From: JACVRW01 sp963811055
Lineage (GTDB): Bacteria; Actinomycetota; Thermoleophilia; Solirubrobacterales; Thermoleophilaceae
Assembly (NCBI GenBank): GCA_963811055.1
Contig: CAWEPQ010000019.1
Location: 682,001 to 746,000, forward strand
Length of the DNA: 64,000 nucleotides
Direction of reading: 5' to 3'
Part shown: positions 18,792 to 28,233 of the stretch, in pieces
Position numbering within the stretch: the stretch's first letter is position 1
Layout: the number at the start of each line of letters is the position of its first letter
Notes under the pieces: model-generated
Database searches by the model: none
What the model was told of the DNA's origin: nothing
What the model saw: the letters and a program-made list of their open reading frames with translations, nothing else
Program-made: the position numbers and the translations under genes

Positions 18792-19601
18792 GTGCGCATC
18801 CTCATCGCCCTTGTCGCTGTCCTTCTCGCCGGGTGCGGGTCGATGGTGGCCGACCGCTCCCCGTCCGCCACGCCGCCGTACGACGGCCGGCTGGATGCCG
18901 ATGCTGCCGTTGGTGCGCTGGAGTGCGACGGCAAGACGCCATACCGGCGCGGCGAGCACGACTACGGCGACGGCTTGGCCAGGGTGAAGGGGAACGCGGA
19001 AGAGGCGCTGGACGACTTCATGACGGAGTCCGGCCCGATCTTCTCCACGCCGTCAGAGGGTTACGCCGTCGAGCGGGATCAGGGCGGCCGAGTGTTGTTC
19101 TCCTACGACGTGGACGGCCGGACGAAGGTGGCGATGTTCGCTGCCGACGGCGTTCGCGATTGGGACCACGACGAGGGCTGGGGCATCCGCGCGTGGGCGC
19201 AGTGCGATCCATCCGAGCTTCCGGCGGAGGTGACGGACGACCTTGGCATCGGTATCTGGGAGGACAGTTCGGGCCGCCGCGCGCCCATCACCCGCATCCA
19301 GTCGTTCCAGGGCGCCGAGCACTGCTCCTGGACGGAGATCACGTTCCTGCTCGTCGGGCCGGAGAGGCGAGCTGACTGGTACGTGCGCGACCCCAACGGC
19401 GGCGACTTCTCCGAACTGCTCCACGGGACCTTTTCCGCCGCGGCCACGGTCCCCGCCGGTGCCACGGACACGGGGCTGCGCCGCGACGGCCGGCAGCTCT
19501 GGATCGGGCCGGGCGAGAGGGCGGCCTACCTGGTCAGCGCCGACGACGCGGAGGACGTCGAGCGCTGGCCGGCGGCCAAAGAGGACATTGGGTGCGCGTG
19601 A
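18792..19601 (+). CDS. Putative lipoprotein, unknown
   Basis: 269 residues, four bases after the transporter gene and probably in one transcript with it. The leader VRILIALVAVLLAGCGS contains a lipobox LAGC with the cysteine at residue 15. The mature part has six further cysteines spaced in pairs, and several aspartate-rich segments. No family recognised beyond actinobacterial hypothetical lipoproteins. Confidence 0.75.
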   Translation: MRILIALVAVLLAGCGSMVADRSPSATPPYDGRLDADAAVGALECDGKTPYRRGEHDYGDGLARVKGNAEEALDDFMTESGPIFSTPSEGYAVERDQGGRVLFSYDVDGRTKVAMFAADGVRDWDHDEGWGIRAWAQCDPSELPAEVTDDLGIGIWEDSSGRRAPITRIQSFQGAEHCSWTEITFLLVGPERRADWYVRDPNGGDFSELLHGTFSAAATVPAGATDTGLRRDGRQLWIGPGERAAYLVSADDAEDVERWPAAKEDIGCA

Positions 19602-19608
19602 TTCTGCG

Positions 19609-20481
19609 CTAGTCCGGCCTGCGGCCTGAGGCGAGCTTGGCGGAGACGGGAAGCTCGAGCACGCCGTCGTGTTCGTATTCGCGGACGAGCCGATCGAAGG
19701 AGTCGCGAATGCGCCGCCGGATCTCATCGGGCTGCCGCTCGATCAGCGCGGAGGTCCGGACGGTCCCCCCGAGGAATTCCTCCCACAGCTGGTCGGCGCT
19801 CTCGACACGATGAGTGAAGCCGAGGCTCCTGACCGCGGTCTGCTCCAGGCCGTGGTCACGCAGGAGGGCCTCGAACTCCTCGTCGACAGAGAACCGGAAG
19901 AAGTCGGGTCCGGTCGGCAGGTCCTCGGGAACCGTTGCGCCTGCCTCCGCGATCGCATCGAGGAACACGCCGAGGAAGCGCGCCCTGGCCGGCAGGTCCC
20001 AGGCCGTGAGGGCGAGCCGGCCGCCCGGGCGCAGCATGGACACGAACCCCGCCATGGCCTCGTCGGGGCGTCCAAGGTGCAGGATCAGGAAATTGCCCAC
20101 CACAGCGTCGAAGGAGCCGGCTTCGAACGGAAGCCGGTGTACGTCCGCCTGCCGGAAGTCGAGCCTCGGATGCAGCCGGCCGGCGAGGGCGATCATCGCG
20201 CTCGCCACGTCCACTCCGACCACCGATGCGCCTCGGTCGGCCGCTCGCGCCGCCACGTAACCCGGGCCGGTGGCGAGGTCGAGCATCCGCGTGCCCGGCC
20301 CCACGGCGGCCGCATCGAGGAGAGGCTCGACCAGCTGGCCCGTGATGCCGGCGAAGAAGCGGTCGTAGCCGGCGGCCTTGTCCTCCCAGCCGCTCGCCTC
20401 GAAGACATTGAAGGCGTCGGGATCGATCGCGGGTTGCCCCACAGCCGCACGGTACTCCCCGGCCGGCGCAACGAGCGTCAT
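19609..20481 (-). CDS. SAM-dependent methyltransferase (UbiE/class I)
   Basis: 290 residues. The AdoMet-binding motif I is MLDLATGPGYVAARA (about residue 75), followed by the acidic strand end VVGVDVAS, motif DFRQADVHRLPFEAGSFDAVVGN and the post-II FVSMLRPGGRLALT. The C-terminal half is a specific helical domain. The ATG at 20481 overlaps the divergent regulator gene's possible upstream start, so the two share a promoter region. Substrate unknown. Confidence 0.88.
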   Translation of the reverse strand: MTLVAPAGEYRAAVGQPAIDPDAFNVFEASGWEDKAAGYDRFFAGITGQLVEPLLDAAAVGPGTRMLDLATGPGYVAARAADRGASVVGVDVASAMIALAGRLHPRLDFRQADVHRLPFEAGSFDAVVGNFLILHLGRPDEAMAGFVSMLRPGGRLALTAWDLPARARFLGVFLDAIAEAGATVPEDLPTGPDFFRFSVDEEFEALLRDHGLEQTAVRSLGFTHRVESADQLWEEFLGGTVRTSALIERQPDEIRRRIRDSFDRLVREYEHDGVLELPVSAKLASGRRPD

Positions 20482-20494
20482 GCTTGCCCTCGTG

Positions 20495-23245
20495 ATGGAG
20501 GAATTGGTCGGGCGCGAGCAGGAGGTCGGGCTGGTCAGGGACTTCGCGGCCGGGGACGGCTTCGCGGCACTGGTGCTCGAGGGGGAGGCGGGGATCGGCA
20601 AGACCACGCTGTTGCGGGAGGCCGCGGCCGCGGCTTCGGGCTCCGGGACCCGCGTGCTCATGGCCTGGCCGGCGGCGGCAGAGTCCGCGCTTGCGTTCTC
20701 GGGCCTGGGCGATCTGCTCGCGGACGCGCTCGACGAGGTCGTGCCGGAGCTGCCGGCGCCGCAGGCGCGTCCGCTCGACGTCGCCCTGCTTCGCCGGCAG
20801 GCCGGCGAGCGGCCGGTGGACCCGCACGCCGTGTCGGCGGGGGTCCTGAGCGCCCTCCGGGTGCTCGCCGAGCGCAGCGCGGTCATGGTGGCCGTGGATG
20901 ACGTGCAGTGGCTCGATCGCGCGACCGCGGACGCGCTGGCGTTCGCCTTTCGCAGGTTGACGGACGAGCGGGTGCGGCTGGTGGCGTCGCTGCGGCTCGA
21001 CCACTCGGTGGTGCGGCCCGATCTGATCGCGTCGCTGCCGCCGGAGCGCGTGGTGCGTCTTCAGGTCGGCTCGATGAGCACCGAGGCGCTGCACCGGTTG
21101 ATCCAGCTCCATACCGGTCGCACGGTCCCGCGACCGGTGCTGCAGCGCATCCGCGAGGTCACGGGCGGGAATCCCTTCTACGCGCTCCAGCTCGCCCAAT
21201 CGCTGCCCGAGCACGAGCCTGCGGCGGCGCTTCGGATGCCGCCGTCCGTGGAGGCCCTGACCGGCGAGTGGCTCGCCCGGTTGCAGCGCCCCGTGCGGCG
21301 CCTGCTCGAGCCGGCCGCGCTGTTGCGGGATCCCACGGTGCGCCTGCTCGAGGCGCTTTCGACGGAGCCGGACCGTGCCGGCGAGCGCCTGGACAGCGCG
21401 GTGGCGGCGGGTGTGGTCGAGATCTCCTCGGAGCGTGTCCGGTTCGCCCATCCGCTGCTCGCCGAGGGGATGGCCACGATGATCGGCCCGCGTCGCACGC
21501 GTGAGCTGCACGCCGACCTTGCCCGGCTGGTCGAGGATCCCGAACAGCGTGCGCGGCACCTTGCGCTGGCCACCTCCCGGCCCCGCGCCGAGACCGCGGA
21601 CGAGATCGAGCGCGGCGCGCGGGCGGCGGCGGGGCGGGGCGCATCGGCCGCGGCGGCGGAGCTGCTCGAGATGGCGGCGTCCCTGACCCCGGGCTCTCAG
21701 GACAGCGACCGCCGGCGGCGCACCATCGAGGCGGCGCGGGCGTACAAGCCCGCCGGGCTGCCCGGGCAGGGCAGGCGGCTGCTCGAGGACGCTCTCGCCG
21801 AGCTGCCCTCCGGCGTTCAGCGGGCGGATGCCCTCGTTGCCGTGGCCGAGCTCAGCAACGATGACTTCGAGGCTGCCGATCGTGCGCTCGAGCAGGCACT
21901 CGACAACGCGCGCGGAGACGACGAGCGGCTCAGCGTCATTCACCGCCAGCGAGCCTACGGCTGCAGCTCCCACGTGGGACACGAGCCCGCGCGTGGGCAC
22001 GCCGAGCTGGCGGTGGCCGCGGCTACGCGAGCCGGTGAGCCGCGTGTCCTTATCCCGGCTCTGACATATCTCGCGGCGCTCGAGACATGGAGCGGGCGCA
22101 TCGGGGAGGGGTCGCTCGAGCAGGCCCTCGAGCTGCAGCGACGCGAGCGTCTCCCCGTGGCGTACACGTACTCGCCGAACGTGGTGCTCGGTCTGCGGCT
22201 GATGTCGGTGGATCGACTCGACGAGGCGCGCGGGCTGTTCGAGGCCGAGGCGCTCGACGCTGAGCAGCGCGGCGACGACTACACGTACTCGTCGCTCCTC
22301 GTGTACCTCGTGGAACTCGAGTGCCGAGCCGCGAACTTCGCGGCGGCGGCCGCCCATGCGTCCGAGTGCTGGCTGCGCTCCGAGCAGCGCGGTGAGCATT
22401 ACCAGGGCGGAGCGGCGCTCTGGGCGAAGGCGCTGGTGGACGCGCATCTGGGCCGGACGGAGGAGGCGCGCGCGGCGGCCGAGCGAGGCGTGGCGCTCTC
22501 GACCGAGATCGGGGAAGAGGTCTATCGGGTGCTGAACCGGTTCGCGCTCGGCTTCCTCGAGCTCTCGCTCGGAAACGTGACCGAGGCTGACGCGCTCCTG
22601 CGGCTTCTACCGCCCCGGCTGGTGCAGCTCGGCTGGGACGAGCCGAGTCTCTTTCCCATCTGGCCGAACGCGATCGAGGCGCTCGTCGGGCTGGGGGAGT
22701 ACGACCTCGCCCGTAGTTACCTGGACATGTACGAGGAACGGGCTCGCCGGTGCGACTGTCCCTGGGCGCTCGCCACGGCCGCGCGCTGCCTGGGTCTGCT
22801 GCGGCTCGCCGAGGGCGACGTCGAGGCCGCGTTCGCAGCCTTCGCTAACGCGTTGCACGAACACCGGCGCACGCCCGGTGCGTTCGAACATTGCCGCACT
22901 CTTCTGGCACTCGGCTCCGCGCAGCGGCGTGCCCGCCGTCTCAGGGATGCGCGCGGAACCCTGCAGGAGGCGCTGACGGGCTTCGACGAGCTGGGCGCAA
23001 CGCTGTGGGCCGAGAAGGCGCGGGCCGAGCTCGGGCGGATCGGCGGCCGCACCAGCTCGCGCGACGAGCTGACGCCGTCACAGGAACGCGTGGCCGCGCT
23101 GGTGGCCGAGGGCAGGACGAACAAGGAGGTGGCGGCGGCGCTCGTGGTGTCGGTTCACACCGTCGAGGCGGCGCTGACGCAGGTGTACCGGAAGCTCGAC
23201 ATCCGTTCCCGGACCGAGCTCGCGCGCCGGCTGAGCAAACAGTAG
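20495..23245 (+). CDS. LuxR-family ATPase regulator (LAL/MalT-like), 917 residues
   Basis: Large STAND-type transcriptional regulator. An N-terminal AAA/NTPase domain has Walker A EGEAGIGKTTLL (about residue 33) and Walker B VMVAVDDVQWLD (about 135); the middle is a long helical TPR-like region; the C-terminus has a LuxR-type helix-turn-helix LTPSQERVAALVAEGRTNKE...VSVHTVEAALTQVYRKL. I chose the ATG at 20495 (MEELVGREQEVGL), the usual LAL N-terminus; an ATG at 20480 is in frame. It probably controls the divergent methyltransferase gene or the VOC genes downstream. Confidence 0.92.
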   Translation: MEELVGREQEVGLVRDFAAGDGFAALVLEGEAGIGKTTLLREAAAAASGSGTRVLMAWPAAAESALAFSGLGDLLADALDEVVPELPAPQARPLDVALLRRQAGERPVDPHAVSAGVLSALRVLAERSAVMVAVDDVQWLDRATADALAFAFRRLTDERVRLVASLRLDHSVVRPDLIASLPPERVVRLQVGSMSTEALHRLIQLHTGRTVPRPVLQRIREVTGGNPFYALQLAQSLPEHEPAAALRMPPSVEALTGEWLARLQRPVRRLLEPAALLRDPTVRLLEALSTEPDRAGERLDSAVAAGVVEISSERVRFAHPLLAEGMATMIGPRRTRELHADLARLVEDPEQRARHLALATSRPRAETADEIERGARAAAGRGASAAAAELLEMAASLTPGSQDSDRRRRTIEAARAYKPAGLPGQGRRLLEDALAELPSGVQRADALVAVAELSNDDFEAADRALEQALDNARGDDERLSVIHRQRAYGCSSHVGHEPARGHAELAVAAATRAGEPRVLIPALTYLAALETWSGRIGEGSLEQALELQRRERLPVAYTYSPNVVLGLRLMSVDRLDEARGLFEAEALDAEQRGDDYTYSSLLVYLVELECRAANFAAAAAHASECWLRSEQRGEHYQGGAALWAKALVDAHLGRTEEARAAAERGVALSTEIGEEVYRVLNRFALGFLELSLGNVTEADALLRLLPPRLVQLGWDEPSLFPIWPNAIEALVGLGEYDLARSYLDMYEERARRCDCPWALATAARCLGLLRLAEGDVEAAFAAFANALHEHRRTPGAFEHCRTLLALGSAQRRARRLRDARGTLQEALTGFDELGATLWAEKARAELGRIGGRTSSRDELTPSQERVAALVAEGRTNKEVAAALVVSVHTVEAALTQVYRKLDIRSRTELARRLSKQ

Positions 23246-23350
23246 GGATTTCCAGGTTTCGCGCAGCCAGGGCGGATGGGACGCTCGCTCGCATGAACCA
23301 CCCCCTGGCAGCGATCCACATAGCCGATGTCCTGATGCGACAGGAGAGAT

Positions 23351-23779
23351 ATGCCAATACGCGCAATTCATCACGTCGACCTCGCCGTGAGCGACGTCGA
23401 ACGGTCGCTCGCCTTCTACATGGCGCTGCTCGGACCCTTCGGCCTGCACGAGGACCAGCGGTATCCGACCTACCGGGGCACTGAAGAGGTCGTTTACCTG
23501 CGGTTTGGCGACCAGTTCCTCGGGCTCCGGCCGGCAGACGGCGGTGAGCACGACTACTACGGCGTCGGCATAGAGCACCTGGCCTTCTACGTGGACAGCC
23601 GCGAGGAGGTGGACGCGGCCTATCAGCGCTGCCTCGACATCGGCGCCCGGATCCACCACCCGCCCGAAGACGACCGGGACATCGAGGGCTACTACGAGCT
23701 TTTCGTCTTCGACCCCGACGGGATGCGCATCGAGGTGGCGTACGGGCCGCCCGGGGAGCCGGTCCTGCGCTTGACCTGA
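23351..23779 (+). CDS. VOC-family (glyoxalase/dioxygenase fold) protein
   Basis: 142 residues, one full vicinal-oxygen-chelate domain: metal-ligand histidine in AIHHVDLAVSD, second in IEHLAFYV and glutamate in DGMRIEVAYGP near the C-terminus, so a metal site H-H-E is likely present. The preceding AGGAGAG ribosome site supports the ATG at 23351. First of a run of four small genes. Function could be lyase or dioxygenase. Confidence 0.87.
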   Translation: MPIRAIHHVDLAVSDVERSLAFYMALLGPFGLHEDQRYPTYRGTEEVVYLRFGDQFLGLRPADGGEHDYYGVGIEHLAFYVDSREEVDAAYQRCLDIGARIHHPPEDDRDIEGYYELFVFDPDGMRIEVAYGPPGEPVLRLT

Positions 23780-23832
23780 CGCGCGCTATCGGAGATGTTG
23801 ACCCTCCGGCGAACTCGACGACGGAGGTCAAC

Positions 23833-24273
23833 TTGAGCAGCACCGACGGAGCGGTCGACATGAAGCTGGAGGTCGTGACGCTGCCTGTCTCCGACGTCGA
23901 TCGGGCGAAGGACTTCTACGTCAGCCTGGGGTGGCGTTTCGACATCGATCTGGTCATCACCGAGGACCTGCGGACGGTGCAGATCACCCCGCCGCACTCG
24001 GAGTGCTCGATCCAGTTCGGCAAGGGCATCACGACGGCCGAGCCGGGCTCTGCTCAGGGACTGATCCTCGTGGTCGACGACATCGAGGCTGCCCGCAACG
24101 GTCTGGTCAGCCGCGGTGTCGATGTCAGCGAGGTGGTGGAGGCCCGGCCGCCGGGCCTCGATGCGCCGGGGCGCTCCTACTTCGCGAGGGCTATGTTCAG
24201 CGACCCGGACGGCAACGCCTGGCAGCTCCAGGAGATCACGACCCGGCTCCCCGGCCGAGAGTGGGAGGACTGA
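23833..24273 (+). CDS. VOC-family protein
   Basis: 146 residues from a TTG at 23833 (GGAGG ribosome site upstream); an ATG at 23860 (MKLEVVTLPVSD) is the alternative. One VOC domain: VTLPVSDVDRAKDFYVSLGW at the N-terminus, LILVVDDIEAARNGLVSRG in the centre and MFSDPDGNAWQLQEI at the end. The first metal ligand is not a histidine (VVTLPV), so metal binding is uncertain; such proteins are often labelled bleomycin-resistance-like. Confidence 0.85.
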   Translation: MSSTDGAVDMKLEVVTLPVSDVDRAKDFYVSLGWRFDIDLVITEDLRTVQITPPHSECSIQFGKGITTAEPGSAQGLILVVDDIEAARNGLVSRGVDVSEVVEARPPGLDAPGRSYFARAMFSDPDGNAWQLQEITTRLPGREWED

Positions 24274-24274
24274 T

Positions 24275-24481
24275 ATGGACATCGAGGCCCTGGCAGACCT
24301 GCTCCACGAGACGTCCGAGCGGCACGGCGCGTACGAGGCCGTGGCCCCTCCGCACGACTGGTGGGACTGGTACGCGGCGTATTTCGACGCCCGCCAGAGC
24401 GGCAGCGCCCCGGACGAGGCCTCGGCGGCGGCCGACCGCTACATGGCCGACGTCAAGGATGTCGTCGTCCCGCCCGCTTGA
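24275..24481 (+). CDS. Small acidic protein following VOC gene
   Basis: 68 residues, start ATG at 24275 one base after the preceding stop with a GGGAGGA ribosome site, so certainly co-translated with the VOC gene. The product is acidic and tryptophan-rich (PPHDWWDWYAAYFDARQ) and helical. It overlaps the next gene by 23 bases. Proteins of this kind often follow VOC genes in actinobacteria; function not known. Confidence 0.7.
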   Translation: MDIEALADLLHETSERHGAYEAVAPPHDWWDWYAAYFDARQSGSAPDEASAAADRYMADVKDVVVPPA

Positions 24482-25373
24482 GGCTCTCGACCGCGCGCCC
24501 GTCTGGCTGAACTCGGAGAACCTCACGGCCGGCGGGTTGCGCGGACGCGTGGTCCTCGTGGACTTCTGGACGTACTCGTGCGTCAACTGGCTGCGGACCC
24601 TGCCGTACGTCCGCGCGTGGGACGAGCGGTATCGCGATCGCGGGCTGGTCGTGGTCGGCGTGCACGCGCCCGAGTTCGGGTTCGAGCATGATCTCGACAA
24701 CGTGCGCCGCGCGGTAGGCGAGCTGGGCGTCGCCTACCCGGTCGTGATCGACAACGAGTTCGCGATCTGGCGGGCGTTCGGGAACCGGTACTGGCCGGCC
24801 GCCCACCTCGTGGATCGCGACGGGTCGGTCCGCTTCCACCATTTCGGTGAGGGCGAGTACGAGGAGACCGAGCTGGCGATCCAGCAGCTGCTGGGTGTGG
24901 ACGAAGCGACCGCCCGTGTCGATGCCGGCGGTCTCGCCCAAGCCGCCGACTGGGGCACGCTGGCCTCGCCGGAGACCTACCTCGGCCACGCCCGCGGTGA
25001 GCGCCGGAACGATGGGAGGGCCGGCGGTCTCGCGCTCAACCAGTGGGCGCTCGCCGGCAGGTGGTCGGTGGGTGAGGAGGCCGCCGTGCTGGATGAGGCC
25101 GGCGGCTCGATCGCGTACCGCTTCCAGGCGCGCGACGTCAACCTGGTGCTCGCACCGCCGGCCTGCGGCGGCCCGGTCCGCTTCACCGTGAGGCTCGACG
25201 GCCGGCCGCCCGGCGACGCCCACGGCCTGGATGTGGACGAGTCAGGTGCGGGAGTCGTGCCCGAGCCGCGGATGTACCAGCTCGTCCGCCAGCGAGGGAC
25301 GGTCGCCGAGCTCGACTTCGAGATCACGTTCCTCGATCCCGGCATGCGCGCCTATGTCCTCACCTTCGGCTAG
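24459..25373 (+). CDS. Redoxin/thioredoxin-fold protein with C-terminal jelly-roll domain (DipZ-like)
   Basis: 304 residues. The N-terminal thioredoxin fold has VVLVDFWTYSCVNWLRTLP, i.e. a single cysteine in C-x-x-W instead of C-x-x-C, so it cannot act as a classic dithiol oxidoreductase. Then VVGVHAPEFGFEHD and an NRYWPAAHLVDRDG segment follow, typical of the AhpC/TSA-redoxin group. The C-terminal 130 residues match the carbohydrate-binding-like domain attached to DipZ-type proteins. No signal peptide. Cytosolic peroxidase-like role possible. Confidence 0.82.
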   Translation: MSSSRPLEALDRAPVWLNSENLTAGGLRGRVVLVDFWTYSCVNWLRTLPYVRAWDERYRDRGLVVVGVHAPEFGFEHDLDNVRRAVGELGVAYPVVIDNEFAIWRAFGNRYWPAAHLVDRDGSVRFHHFGEGEYEETELAIQQLLGVDEATARVDAGGLAQAADWGTLASPETYLGHARGERRNDGRAGGLALNQWALAGRWSVGEEAAVLDEAGGSIAYRFQARDVNLVLAPPACGGPVRFTVRLDGRPPGDAHGLDVDESGAGVVPEPRMYQLVRQRGTVAELDFEITFLDPGMRAYVLTFG

Positions 25374-25378
25374 GCCGG

Positions 25379-25753
25379 TCACGGGCTCAGTGGGTTGTCG
25401 AGAACGATCCGCCAGCTCCCGTCCGGCTGCCGGCGGGAGACGATCGTGCCACGGCCGGACATCTCGATATCCGACCCGTCGGGACCGGTGGCGGCGAGCT
25501 CCCAGCGGGCGTAGGTGAGCGCCAGCCCGTTCGCTTCGAGCTTGCCGACCACGCGACTCGTGAACCGCGGGGCGAGCGTCACGATCGCCTCGGCCTCCTT
25601 CCGGATCTCGTCCCTCCCGGTCACCTGGCGGCCGTCGGGCGGCACGAGGGTGGTCGCGTCGGCCTCGTGGAGCTGGGTGTAGGCGTCGAGGTCGCCCGCG
25701 CGAAACGCGGCCTCGAGCAGGGCGTGGATGTTCTCTGGAGTGCTTGCGTGCAT
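25379..25753 (-). CDS. SnoaL-like/DUF4440 NTF2-fold protein
   Basis: 124 residues. N-terminal helix ENIHALLEAAFRAGDLDAYTQLHEADA, then VPPDGRQVTGRDEIR, strands FTSRVVGKLEANGLALTYARWEL and the terminal GSWRIVLDNPLSP are the DUF4440 pattern of small NTF2-like proteins acting as ketosteroid-isomerase-like enzymes or unknown binding proteins. Convergent with the redoxin gene and divergent from the LuxR gene. Confidence 0.82.
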   Translation of the reverse strand: MHASTPENIHALLEAAFRAGDLDAYTQLHEADATTLVPPDGRQVTGRDEIRKEAEAIVTLAPRFTSRVVGKLEANGLALTYARWELAATGPDGSDIEMSGRGTIVSRRQPDGSWRIVLDNPLSP

Positions 25754-25833
25754 GCCGCGGAGAATGGAGCGGGACGGGGAGTGGGTCCATCCCAGATTCC
25801 TGGGAATTTGACGCCGGCTGCGAGAATCGAGGC

Positions 25834-26919
25834 GTGCCGACAGCCTCGCCGCAGCGGGTGCGCGACGACATCGCAGGCCTCAGCCACCGGGGCCTCGGGA
25901 TACGCGAGTTCTCCCTGGCGGCGGCGCGAGCGCTGCGACGGCGGGTGCCGTACGACGGCGTGTGCGTGGTGACGCTCGATCCCTCGACGCTGCTGCCCAC
26001 GGGTGAGGTGGTCGAGGGCGGCCTGCCCGCGGAGGTCACGCCGCGGTTGACCGAGATCGAGCTCTGCGAGCCGGACTTCAACAAGTTCAGGCAGCTGGCC
26101 CGCTCGCCCCAGCCGGCGGCGGGGCTCAGCCAGGCCACCGACCGCGAGCTCTCACGGAGCACTCGCCACCGCGAGCTGAAGCAGCCGAACGGCTTCGCGG
26201 ACGAGCTGCGAGCCGTGCTCGTGGACGACACGGGAAGCTGGGGGGCGATCACCCTGCTGCGAGAGGCGGGTCGCGACCACTTCGAGGCCGCGGACGCACG
26301 CCTCCTCGCCGAGCTGTCTCCACTGCTTGCCGAGGGAATGCGCCGTGCATTGATTCTCGCGGCCCTGACAGCCGACGGCGGCGGTGAGGAGCATGAGGCC
26401 GGCCTGGTGGTGCTGGACGCCGACGGAGCTCTGGAGAGCGCGAGCCCCGCGGCCCGGCTCTGGCTCGACGAGCTCGGCGCCGACCTGGACTCCGAGGTGG
26501 GTCTGCCCACCGCGGTTCGAGCCGTGGCAGGGCGCGCGCGGAGCGGCGCGGACGGGGACGTGATGGCACGCGCGCGCGTGAGAACGCGCACGGGCCGCTG
26601 GCTGCTGGTGCGCGGCTCGGTGCTCGGCGAGGAGCCGGCCGCGCGGACGGCCGTGATCATCGAGCCCGCGCGACTGCCCGAGCTGGCGCCGCTGATCGCG
26701 GACGCCCATGGGCTGACGGAGCGAGAGCGGGCGGTCACGCAGCGAGTGGCGCAGGGATTGTCGACGCAGGAGATCGCCGCTGCCCTCCATCTCTCGCCGT
26801 ACACCGTCCAGGACCACCTCAAGGCGATCTTCGAGAAGATGGACGTGAGCTCCCGGGGGGAGCTTGTGGCCCGGCTCTTCTTCGACCACTACGTCCCGCG
26901 GCTGACCGAACGCGCCTAG
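25834..26919 (+). CDS. LuxR-family transcriptional regulator with GAF-like sensor
   Basis: 361 residues from the GTG at 25834. The first 200 residues resemble a GAF domain (PYDGVCVVTLDPSTLLPTG and WGAITLLREAGRDHFEAADARL), the middle a PAS-like part, and the C-terminus has the LuxR helix-turn-helix LTERERAVTQRVAQGLSTQE...LSPYTVQDHLKAIFEKM. Its stop shares a CTAG with that of the opposing flavoprotein gene. Likely a one-component regulator; target not visible. Confidence 0.88.
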   Translation: MPTASPQRVRDDIAGLSHRGLGIREFSLAAARALRRRVPYDGVCVVTLDPSTLLPTGEVVEGGLPAEVTPRLTEIELCEPDFNKFRQLARSPQPAAGLSQATDRELSRSTRHRELKQPNGFADELRAVLVDDTGSWGAITLLREAGRDHFEAADARLLAELSPLLAEGMRRALILAALTADGGGEEHEAGLVVLDADGALESASPAARLWLDELGADLDSEVGLPTAVRAVAGRARSGADGDVMARARVRTRTGRWLLVRGSVLGEEPAARTAVIIEPARLPELAPLIADAHGLTERERAVTQRVAQGLSTQEIAAALHLSPYTVQDHLKAIFEKMDVSSRGELVARLFFDHYVPRLTERA

Positions 26920-28133
26920 ACTGCCGCGCGCTCCATGATCCGCCCCGTGTTCTCGGGCGCGAAGAACTCGGACGGGGGGAGGGTGGCCGCCATGACGCTC
27001 ACGAAGTCGTCCATCGCGGCCTGGTTGCCCTGCATCGCGCCGATCAGCTGCTCCAGGTCCGGTGGCGGCGGCTCGAGCTTTGCGAAGTCACAGGTCAGCT
27101 CGTAGAGCGGCAGCGCCTGCTCGTCGCGCTGCCGCTGGTAGCCGGCGAGGGCGTCCTCGTATGGCCGGTGTCCTTGGAAGCAGTCACCCAGGGCGGACGC
27201 CAGCAGCTCCGCGGAGCGGAAGGCGTCGCTGATCCCGAAGCCTGTGATCGGGTGCAGGTGGTAGCCGGCATCCCCGACGAGCGCCCAACCCGGCCCGTAC
27301 GGCTGACGGAAGAACCCCGGGAGGTTGCCCGAGCCGACGAACCGCGTCTCGCGCGTGGCGGCGTGGATGCTCTCGGCGAACTCGGGCACCAGGTCGAACG
27401 AGCGCATGAAGGCGCCCTCGACGTCGCTGCGGTTGGCCTCGAACTCCTCCTGGGGCCAGCCCTGAACCACACAGGTGAGGCCGTCGTGCGTAGGGCTGGC
27501 CGCCCACCCGCGGCGGTGCTCGGAGCGCTCGTAGGTCTTGAACTCGTCCACGGGGAGGCCGCTCCAGTACGCGTAGTACAGGGGGGTGAGGCGAGGCGCC
27601 TCGTTGTAGCGCCTCGGACGCACGGCCTTGGCCACGAGCGAGTTCATCCCGTCCGCCCCGATCACGACGCGGGCGCGCTCGGTCACGGGCGCTCCGCCTC
27701 TCGCATGGCCCCCGATACCGCTCACGCGCCCGTCGTCGAACAGGATCTCGTCCACGGTGAAGGCCTCGCGCAGCTCGGCGCCCGCCTCCACTGCGGCGTC
27801 CACCAGCAGCGCGTCGAGCACGGTGCGTCGTGGGGCGAAGGCGCGCGCCTCGCCGTCCACCGGACGCGGCGACCCGGCGACGCTCACGGGACCGAAGTCG
27901 AACTCGTAGGTGGTCACCGCGGGGCAGGTGGTGGCCTCGAGCCGCTCGAGGATGCCCCAGCGCCCGAGTGCCGCCACGGCCGGCGGGTGGAGGAGGTGCG
28001 TGGACATCGTGTCGCTGGGGAAGGTGGCCCTGTCCACCAGCAGCACGCGGTATCCGGCGCGGGCCAGGAGCATCGCCGTCGGCGACCCCCCGCAGCGCGC
28101 CCCGATCACGATCGCGTCATATGCGTTGGTCAT
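26916..28133 (-). CDS. FAD-dependent oxidoreductase (geranylgeranyl reductase/PHBH-like)
   Basis: 405 residues. The FAD-binding Rossmann motif AIVIGARCGGSPTAMLLARAG is at the N-terminus, with the DG motif VVIGADGMNS (about residue 165) and the GD motif ALVGDAGYHLHPITGFGISDAF (about 285), as in aromatic hydroxylases and halogenase-like flavoenzymes. Start ATG at 28133 (MTNAYDAIVIG); a GTG at 28142 is possible. Substrate unknown. Confidence 0.88.
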   Translation of the reverse strand: MTNAYDAIVIGARCGGSPTAMLLARAGYRVLLVDRATFPSDTMSTHLLHPPAVAALGRWGILERLEATTCPAVTTYEFDFGPVSVAGSPRPVDGEARAFAPRRTVLDALLVDAAVEAGAELREAFTVDEILFDDGRVSGIGGHARGGAPVTERARVVIGADGMNSLVAKAVRPRRYNEAPRLTPLYYAYWSGLPVDEFKTYERSEHRRGWAASPTHDGLTCVVQGWPQEEFEANRSDVEGAFMRSFDLVPEFAESIHAATRETRFVGSGNLPGFFRQPYGPGWALVGDAGYHLHPITGFGISDAFRSAELLASALGDCFQGHRPYEDALAGYQRQRDEQALPLYELTCDFAKLEPPPPDLEQLIGAMQGNQAAMDDFVSVMAATLPPSEFFAPENTGRIMERAAV

Positions 28134-28233
28134 GGGCGCCACGGTACGGCCGGCCCATGGCCGCCCGCATCGCCCGGATCAACCAACTTCGGGCCCGGCC
28201 GGCGTGGTCAAAATTGACCACGCTCGGTGCTGC

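Noticed and set aside
19856..22447. 863-residue minus-strand open frame
   Set aside because: It lies opposite the LuxR ATPase gene, is arginine/glycine-rich with no motifs, and exists because of high GC content; the plus-strand gene has clear Walker and helix-turn-helix motifs.
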